This document shows positions 41,345-46,762 of a stretch of DNA of 46,762 nucleotides, in pieces; position 1 is the first letter of the stretch, and each line of letters starts with the position of its first letter. The translations under genes were made by a program, and so were the position numbers. The DNA comes from Bacillota bacterium. Its GTDB lineage: Bacteria; Bacillota; UBA4882; UBA10575. The stretch covers positions 1 through 46,762 of the forward strand of contig DUNX01000050.1 of assembly GCA_012839115.1 (NCBI GenBank). Reading direction: 5' to 3'. The notes beneath the pieces were generated by a model. It searched no databases and was not told where the DNA came from. It saw nothing but the letters and a program-made list of their open reading frames with translations.

Positions 41345-43333
41345 ATGGAAGCAACAGGAAGGACCAGAAAAAGAACGGGAAGAATCAAAATAGCCAGAAG
41401 AACCAGAGGGGTCTTTGTCATTGCCATCTCCATCTGGGGAATACTGCCCTTGGTATCAGATGCCATGGTACATGCGGCTTCAGCGCCCGGTGGCGAAGAA
41501 TCACAAACGCTCGTACCATCATTTTTCCCACAACCGGCTATGCCCGGAGAAGCTAGCCGGCGCGAGGGGAATATTGTTGTCTACATAAACTGGGACGGCT
41601 TTGCCCAATACTATTTCCACTTGGCGGAAGCCCAGGGTAAGGTCCAAACGCTCTCCCGGTTTAGGGATGAAGAGGGGGTCTTTTTGGCTAATGCCATCAG
41701 CGGGATACCGGCGATTACCAACCCCATGCAGGCAGTACTGGCCTCCGGTACCACCCCGCGGTTTACCGGTAACCACTACCGGTATTATGACAAGCAACTA
41801 AACCGGGTTGTTCAGGAAGAACCCGCCCGGAAAAACGAAGCCGAAACCCTGGCGGAAGCCGCCGTCCGCCAAGGGGTGGAGGCTTTCTCCATTAACCAAT
41901 TTGCCTTTTTGTACCGGGGGACCGGCTGGTGGGGGCAGGAGGAGACCTATTTCAACGCTCCACCCGGGACAAACGGTTATGCCGACTATAGCGCCAGATT
42001 TGATGAAGCCATCCGTTTTCTCCGCGCGTACGCGGAAAAAAGGAACTCCGGCAGTTTGCCGGAGCGGCAGGCCCCGTTTTTGCTTGCGCTTTACATGGAT
42101 GACCTGGATGCCGTTGGCCATAATATGAAGGAAGTATATGGGGTTTCCCCGGTCAGGACGGAAGCCGAACGCCGGCAGGCGGTGGTTGACCGCCTGGCCC
42201 TCATGGACAGAAAACTTGCCGAATTCATAGAGGTCTGCCGGGAAACCGGCCTCTATGAAGAGATGAGTTTTCTTCTCACAACGGACCACGGGATGGCGCC
42301 CATGGGGTTTGGGATGGCAACAGAACCCGGTTTTACCGGCGACAGTGCCGCAAGTAAGCTCCCGGATTTGCTCGCGCGGATTGAGGCCTTGGGGCCCGGG
42401 TACAAGTGTGAAGTCTTGATCCCCGGCGGCAAGGAAAGGCCGGAGGAGGAGACGGATATTGCCGTGGTCACTGTGGGGTTAATGGTGCAGCTTTCTTATG
42501 TCAATGAATTTAACCCCAATGTGATTCAGGGGAAAAACGCCCGCATCGCCCAGGTCCTTCAGAACACGGGTTATGTCGGCAGGATCATGTTTCCCCGGGA
42601 GATGAGGGCCAGAGGGGTCAAACCCGGCTTTGCCGATTTGCTTATTTCACCGAAACCCCCTTATCACTTCCGGCCTTACCCCACCGGGTTGACAAGAGTC
42701 CGGGGCCAACACGACAGCCTGGCCGGGGAGGCGCAGGCGGTTGTCGCCTTTATGTGGGGGAAGAATATCAAAAAGGGCTTTACTTATACGGGCAGGGTTG
42801 AAGGGGCGGATTTTGCCCCGACAATGGCGGAGCTTTTGGGGATAAACGCGCCGCTGGACGCTACCGGCCGGGTCTTATACGAGGTACTGGAGGGTATCAG
42901 CCGTCCCCAAAACAACCTGGTCGAAATGGAAGACCAGGAGTTGGTCGCCACCGGTGGGACGGTCCACCGTTACCAGGATACCATGGCTTCCAGGGGAACA
43001 GCTGTGAGCCTGCGGGAGCGGCTCAGTTCAGTACAGTTGGTTGCGACCCCGGCGGCCAAAAGTATGATCCTGGAGTATGCCGCCGGGAGTGACAGCAATA
43101 TCCTGCTCTATCACAACGGCCGGTTTGTCCGGAGGGTTTTTTTCCCGGCTACCGGCGGACCGGGGTCCGGATACGAAAAGAAAAGAATCAATCTCACCTT
43201 GGCCCAAGGAGATACCGTCGGGTTTGTTCTGGAGAAGACCGGGGATATCAGTATTGATTGTATTACTTTTATCTCCCGGGAGGGACAGGCAAACGCTTTG
43301 AAAAAAGGCCCGACTGAACGTTTTGCAGAATAG
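41345..43333 (+). CDS. Exported alkaline-phosphatase-superfamily hydrolase
   Basis: The start is ATG 41345, with GGGGAG upstream, giving 662 residues; the frame is open upstream to 41066 but without a binding site. A signal peptide covers about residues 1-47 (basic start, core VFVIAISIWGILPLV, AASA). The hydrolase has VVYINWDGF (metal Asp84), GIPAITNPM with the probable nucleophile Thr125, YMDDLDAVGHN and TTDHGM (metal ligands), as in nucleotide pyrophosphatase/phosphodiesterase-type enzymes. Residues about 550-650 are a beta sandwich ending the protein, perhaps a binding module. It should hydrolyse phosphoesters or phosphodiesters outside the cell. The substrate is unknown. It stands alone between the divergent transglycosylase gene and convergent GH127 gene. 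Confidence 0.82.
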   Translation: MEATGRTRKRTGRIKIARRTRGVFVIAISIWGILPLVSDAMVHAASAPGGEESQTLVPSFFPQPAMPGEASRREGNIVVYINWDGFAQYYFHLAEAQGKVQTLSRFRDEEGVFLANAISGIPAITNPMQAVLASGTTPRFTGNHYRYYDKQLNRVVQEEPARKNEAETLAEAAVRQGVEAFSINQFAFLYRGTGWWGQEETYFNAPPGTNGYADYSARFDEAIRFLRAYAEKRNSGSLPERQAPFLLALYMDDLDAVGHNMKEVYGVSPVRTEAERRQAVVDRLALMDRKLAEFIEVCRETGLYEEMSFLLTTDHGMAPMGFGMATEPGFTGDSAASKLPDLLARIEALGPGYKCEVLIPGGKERPEEETDIAVVTVGLMVQLSYVNEFNPNVIQGKNARIAQVLQNTGYVGRIMFPREMRARGVKPGFADLLISPKPPYHFRPYPTGLTRVRGQHDSLAGEAQAVVAFMWGKNIKKGFTYTGRVEGADFAPTMAELLGINAPLDATGRVLYEVLEGISRPQNNLVEMEDQELVATGGTVHRYQDTMASRGTAVSLRERLSSVQLVATPAAKSMILEYAAGSDSNILLYHNGRFVRRVFFPATGGPGSGYEKKRINLTLAQGDTVGFVLEKTGDISIDCITFISREGQANALKKGPTERFAE

Positions 43334-43411
43334 AACTTAAGAAAAAATAGACCGGACTGAAAAGGAACAGGTAGAGGACTGGTTCGACTGGTTCGTGCCC
43401 CTTACTTATAC

Positions 43412-45391
43412 TTATTCCCGGTCCAAGGCCCGGATCCAGACCCTCATTTCCCCGGGACTCCTGTTGCCCCAGGTATAGTAGGGGACGGCTTTTATCCCCA
43501 CCTTCTCCCTTTGGCGCGAAAGCGGCCTGTATAATTCGTTCTCCCACCCGGTCTCCACGGTCCGGAAGGCTTCGCCTTTGATTACTACCACCTTGCCGGG
43601 GAAGTCTTCGGCAAACTCCGTTGTAAACCCGGTTTCCGTGGATATAACCAGGTTGTGAAGGTTGGCGCCATTATCAACCTCCTCCAGGCAATAAACCACC
43701 GGCCCCCGTTGCAAGGCGATTTTGCCCGCATTTTCCTTGACACCGGGGTGGGCTGCCATCTTTTCCACAGGCATCGCCAAGGTCAACTCGACCGTATCCC
43801 CGTTCTTCCATTCCCGGCCGATCAGGGCGTAACCATTCTCCATAATCCCCGCAAGGGCTATTTCTTCACCATTAACAGAGACGGCCGGTCTTTTGCACCA
43901 CCCGGGCAGGCGTAAGGCCAGGGTAAAGCGGGTGGCTTCCGGGGAGGATATCTCAATCCGGACCTTTTCTTCCCAGGGGTAATTGGTCTTTTGGGTAAGG
44001 GTTACCTCCCGGTCTTTTATCCGGCACCGGGCTGTATTGTTGGTATAGAGGTTAATATAAATCCTTTCATTATTATATAGATATATATAGCCGCCGATGG
44101 AAGCAAAGAGGCGGGCCAGATTCGGGGGGCAGCAGGCGCAGCCGAACCATTTTTGCCGGACCGTTTTCACATGCCGGTGGTCGTATCTTTTGGCGCAAGT
44201 CTCCGGGTGAACCGCCAACGGGTTGACGTAGAAGAAACTCTTCCCGTCTTCTGCTATTCCGCTTAAAATCCCGTTGTAAAGGGCTTTTTCCATCACATCG
44301 GCATACTCGGCCGCCGGTTGCAACTGCAGCATGCGCCAGGCAAAGAAAACAAGGGCAATCGCAGCGCAGGTTTCGGTGTAGGCGGTATCGTCCGGCAGAT
44401 CATAGTCAAAGGTAAAGGCCTCGCTGTAGGCATCGGCCCCAACGCCGCCGGTGATGTAGAGCTGTTTTCCGGTGACATTCTCCCAAAGTCTCCGGCAGGC
44501 CGCAACCCAACTCCGATCGCCCGTTTCAGCCAGGACGTACGCGGCCATGTCCGCCATTGCGCTGTACATATATAAGGCCCGGACGGCGTGACCGACAGCG
44601 GTTTCCTGCTCAAGGACGGGTTTATGGGCTTGAAAATACTCTTTTCCCCTATCCGGCTCCGTACCTGAACTTGGCCAAAAACCGGTCCGGCCCCTTTTTT
44701 CCCATTCCAGATCAAAGTAATGGGGCTCCCGCCCCCGTTCCTCAAGAAAATACCGGGCCAGCCTTATATACTTGTCATCACCGGTCACCTCAAATAATTT
44801 GACCAGGGCCAGTTCGATCTCTTGATGCCCGGGGTATCCCCTTAGTTTACCGGGGTCCGGGCCGAATTTTCCGTCAATATGATCAGCCAGACGAACGGCA
44901 ATGTCCAACAGTTTTCTTTTCCCGGTGGCCTGGTAATAGGCGACCGCAGCTTCGATCAGATGGCCCGCACAGTAGAGTTCATGGCATTCCGCCAGATTGG
45001 TCCAGCGTTTCTCCGGTTCGGCAATGGTGAAATAGGTATTCAAGTAACCATCAGGTTGCTGGGCTTTTTCAATCAGGTCAATGACGTTGTCTGACAGATC
45101 TTCCAGCTTTTTTTCAGGATGGGTTGCCAGGCTATAGGCTGTGGCCTCCAGCCATTTGTAGAGATCGCTGTCTTGAAAGACCAAACCCGCAAATTCCCCC
45201 TGGGACTCCCCGGCGGCGATCCGGAAATTTTCCACGGCATTACTCTGATCAGCGCCGGGGATATCGTTGTTCAATGCTTTCCACTGGTAAGGAAGGACTT
45301 CTCTCCGGATCAGCTCGTTTTTCCGCCCCAGCAACCCGTTGCCGAGGCGGACATGCTTTAGCGGTACTGTTTTTAGGTTATTTTTCATCAT
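43412..45391 (-). CDS. GH127 beta-L-arabinofuranosidase-like enzyme
   Basis: The start is ATG 45391 (MMKNN), with GGAGG 8 nt upstream; 659 residues. GH127 (formerly DUF1680): an alpha/alpha barrel at about 10-430 and beta-sandwich domains after it. The zinc-thiolate site is intact by comparison with Bifidobacterium HypBA1: Glu340 and Cys342 in YTETCAA, and Cys420-Cys421 in FGCACCPPN; Cys420 matches the cysteine nucleophile. There is no signal peptide, so it acts in the cytoplasm on imported arabino-oligosaccharides, releasing L-arabinose from arabinan or hydroxyproline-linked chains. It has a strong promoter and a leader of about 110 nt. No arabinose kinase or isomerase is adjacent. Confidence 0.9.
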   Translation of the reverse strand: MMKNNLKTVPLKHVRLGNGLLGRKNELIRREVLPYQWKALNNDIPGADQSNAVENFRIAAGESQGEFAGLVFQDSDLYKWLEATAYSLATHPEKKLEDLSDNVIDLIEKAQQPDGYLNTYFTIAEPEKRWTNLAECHELYCAGHLIEAAVAYYQATGKRKLLDIAVRLADHIDGKFGPDPGKLRGYPGHQEIELALVKLFEVTGDDKYIRLARYFLEERGREPHYFDLEWEKRGRTGFWPSSGTEPDRGKEYFQAHKPVLEQETAVGHAVRALYMYSAMADMAAYVLAETGDRSWVAACRRLWENVTGKQLYITGGVGADAYSEAFTFDYDLPDDTAYTETCAAIALVFFAWRMLQLQPAAEYADVMEKALYNGILSGIAEDGKSFFYVNPLAVHPETCAKRYDHRHVKTVRQKWFGCACCPPNLARLFASIGGYIYLYNNERIYINLYTNNTARCRIKDREVTLTQKTNYPWEEKVRIEISSPEATRFTLALRLPGWCKRPAVSVNGEEIALAGIMENGYALIGREWKNGDTVELTLAMPVEKMAAHPGVKENAGKIALQRGPVVYCLEEVDNGANLHNLVISTETGFTTEFAEDFPGKVVVIKGEAFRTVETGWENELYRPLSRQREKVGIKAVPYYTWGNRSPGEMRVWIRALDRE

Positions 45392-45508
45392 GCTGATTCC
45401 TCCCGGGTACATTCTTTGCTGTCAAGACCCCATTGGAGAAGGGGATGCATGAGATCCGCCTCCTGTTTCTACTAACTGTCTGTGTGCTTTTTCGTATCTT
45501 TTGGCATT

Positions 45509-45537
45509 ATCATATATAACCTTTGCAAAACTTTCAA
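45509..45537 (-). promoter_or_regulatory. Promoter of the GH127 gene
   Basis: On the minus strand TTGAAA, 17 nt, TATGAT. The start would fall near 45502, leaving a leader of about 110 nt with a CCCCTT.../...GGGG element near 45430-45450. Confidence 0.6.
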
Positions 45538-45658
45538 GCACAAAAAAAATTATCCTCAATGTTCCTCCTTGGAAATATTTTGGCCTGTTCATACAGGAAT
45601 TTTTATCTTTGAATAGAAAATTTTAAAAGGGAAATATTGTATTTCTTTTGAAAACCAA

Positions 45659-45687
45659 TTGAAAAGTAAAGGCGTATATAATATAAT
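45659..45687 (+). promoter_or_regulatory. Promoter of the TPR-protein gene
   Basis: TTGAAA (45659-45664), 17 nt, TATAAT (45682-45687, perfect). The leader to ATG 45909 would be about 215 nt. Confidence 0.65.
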
Positions 45688-45722
45688 GCCCATATATTCG
45701 GAATCCAGAGATTACGCGCGTA

Positions 45723-45808
45723 CGGTATCCTAGAGAAATACCGGCAGGATCTGCGGGAAGGTTTAATGGAGGGGTATTTAAATGATTGATTCACCACCGT
45801 TGTCTTGA
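45723..45808 (+). other. Leader hairpin and possible 8-codon leader peptide
   Basis: A CGGTAT/ATACCG hairpin (45723-45743) is followed by GGAGG, then ATG 45782 and the short frame Met-Ile-Asp-Ser-Pro-Pro-Leu-Ser-stop (45782-45808). The Pro-Pro could slow ribosomes. A second AGGAGG serves the TPR gene 100 nt later. It could be a regulatory leader or chance. Confidence 0.3.
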
Positions 45809-45908
45809 AATATATTTATAAGAATGGCGGTTGCGCGCGTAAATAAGGGAAACATTGCTTAAGAGGTGTCTTTCTTCAAGAAATTTTTAATTAAAGGAGG
45901 CCGGGGAT

Positions 45909-46762
45909 ATGCAATACAAAAGAGGCCATTTTTATCTGATGACATTGTTACTCCTGGTTATTACATCATTACCGTTAATGGCTACGGATCTCAAGGGTAC
46001 ATATGTGGACTTATTGGTGCGAGGGGAATATGAGGAATTGTCCCAGCATCTTGCGAAATGGGAAGAGATTGCTCCGGATGATCCCGAATTGTATATAGCC
46101 TATTTCAACTACCACTTTAACCTCAGCAGACAGGAAGGAATGATCATAGGTATGGACCCGCCGGAAGATGAAGAAGTAATAGCCCTTAAAGATCCTGAGA
46201 CTGGAGAAATAGCGGGATATGTATATAATGAAATCTATTACGACGAGGATCATATGGGTCTGGCTTTAGAATATCTGGATGAGGGGTTAAAAAGGCATCC
46301 GGATCGATTGGATATGCATCTAGGCAAAATTCATACACTGGGATTGGTATCAAGGTATGAAGAACAAAAAGATGCATTAATTGCAGTACTGGATATCTCT
46401 TATCAAAACGGGAACAACTGGTTATGGCAAGACGGAGAAAGACTGGCTGATGGATTTAGCAATATCCTGGAGAATACGCAAAGCAGATTATATCAGTATT
46501 TTCAATTGAAAGATGAGAATGGATATGATTACATAATTGCGGTATCCGAAAAGATCATCGAGTTATACCCCGAGGTGGCATACTCCTATAACAATATCGC
46601 AGCAGTCCATTATCACCGGAGAGATTATCAAGAAGCGATTAAGTATTTTAAGTTGGCGGAAGAAAAAGCGCCCTATGATACCATAGTAATAAGTAACATA
46701 GCTTACCTGTCCAAGGTAACCGGGGATATCGAGACTGCGCTGGAATACTATGAAAAGCTGAA
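45909..46762 (+). CDS. Exported TPR-repeat protein (3' end outside window)
   Basis: Starts at ATG 45909, with AAAGGAGG 8 nt upstream, and stays open for 284 codons to the window edge. Residues 1-25 are a signal peptide (basic start, core LMTLLLLVITSLPLMA). The rest is helical: an N-terminal YVDLLVRGEYEELSQHLAKWEEI with a TPR-like YEE pair, then an acidic variable stretch, then clear tetratricopeptide units such as AYSYNNIAAVHYHRRDYQEAIKYFKLAEEKAP and the start of another (SNIAYLSKVTGDIETALEYY). TPRs mediate protein contacts, so this is probably an extracytoplasmic scaffold. No enzymatic domain is seen in the visible part. Confidence 0.8.
   Translation, partial: MQYKRGHFYLMTLLLLVITSLPLMATDLKGTYVDLLVRGEYEELSQHLAKWEEIAPDDPELYIAYFNYHFNLSRQEGMIIGMDPPEDEEVIALKDPETGEIAGYVYNEIYYDEDHMGLALEYLDEGLKRHPDRLDMHLGKIHTLGLVSRYEEQKDALIAVLDISYQNGNNWLWQDGERLADGFSNILENTQSRLYQYFQLKDENGYDYIIAVSEKIIELYPEVAYSYNNIAAVHYHRRDYQEAIKYFKLAEEKAPYDTIVISNIAYLSKVTGDIETALEYYEKL

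Larger units (their letters stand above)
45392..45908. other. Divergent control region between GH127 and TPR genes
   Basis: About 520 bp. It contains the GH127 and TPR promoters and leader features, listed separately. Alternating CG tracts occur at 45712-45719 and 45832-45839. A 34-codon open frame without a start (about 45686-45787, ending EGLMEGYLND) could be a gene remnant, but I cannot identify it. Confidence 0.45.

Noticed and set aside
45686-45787. Gene fragment ending EGLMEGYLND before the TPR gene
   Set aside because: No start codon or binding site, and I cannot match it to a family. It is mentioned only as a possible remnant.

Overview
The window looks like a chromosomal segment of an anaerobic, spore-forming member of the Bacillota (Firmicutes). 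The evidence is the prkA-yhbH-spoVR sporulation-type cluster, an AddA/AddB-type recombination nuclease pair, strong AGGAGG-type ribosome binding sites, frequent TTG and GTG starts, and lipoprotein signals. I cannot name the species from sequence alone. Base composition is moderate. There are no rRNA, tRNA, CRISPR or transposase genes.

Layout. 1-4.8 kb: the tail of an unknown gene, a PsiE-like membrane protein, an orphan lipoprotein, and a MarR-regulated unit with a Get3/ArsA-type ATPase; marR and arsA carry almost the same 25-bp operator. 4.8-9.4 kb: spoVR, yhbH and prkA as one minus-strand operon. 9.8-13.1 kb: two tandem paralogous GH5 glycosidases with C-terminal carbohydrate-binding-like modules, one predicted lipoprotein and one secreted. 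13.3-16.6 kb: an orphan ABC-type solute-binding lipoprotein next to a methyl-accepting chemotaxis protein. 16.6-22.6 kb: addA and addB. 22.9-28.3 kb: minus-strand sugar genes, namely a GH3 N-acetylhexosaminidase-like enzyme, a PfkB kinase under a perfect-consensus promoter with a downstream operator, and a sialate O-acetylesterase-like enzyme.

28.7-40.2 kb is the most unusual part. It contains a UroD-fold protein lacking the usual thiol zinc ligands and a LysR regulator. Divergent from lysR is a seven-gene plus-strand operon: a two-domain UGSC-family protein whose redox residues are replaced, a complete TRAP transporter (dctP, dctQ, dctM), a DUF554 membrane protein and two closely related FAD-dependent oxidoreductases. 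A decayed second DUF554 gene lies between the two oxidoreductases, so a DUF554-oxidoreductase module appears to have been duplicated. I read the locus as a LysR-controlled uptake and oxidation system for an unidentified, probably carboxylated, substrate.

40.3-46.8 kb: a membrane-anchored lytic transglycosylase, an exported alkaline-phosphatase-superfamily hydrolase, a GH127 beta-L-arabinofuranosidase and the start of an exported TPR protein cut by the window end. Together the GH5, GH3, PfkB, esterase and GH127 genes suggest an organism living on plant or cell-wall polysaccharide.

Function calls come from motif and family recognition by eye. No database search was run; identities and repeat counts are manual estimates.
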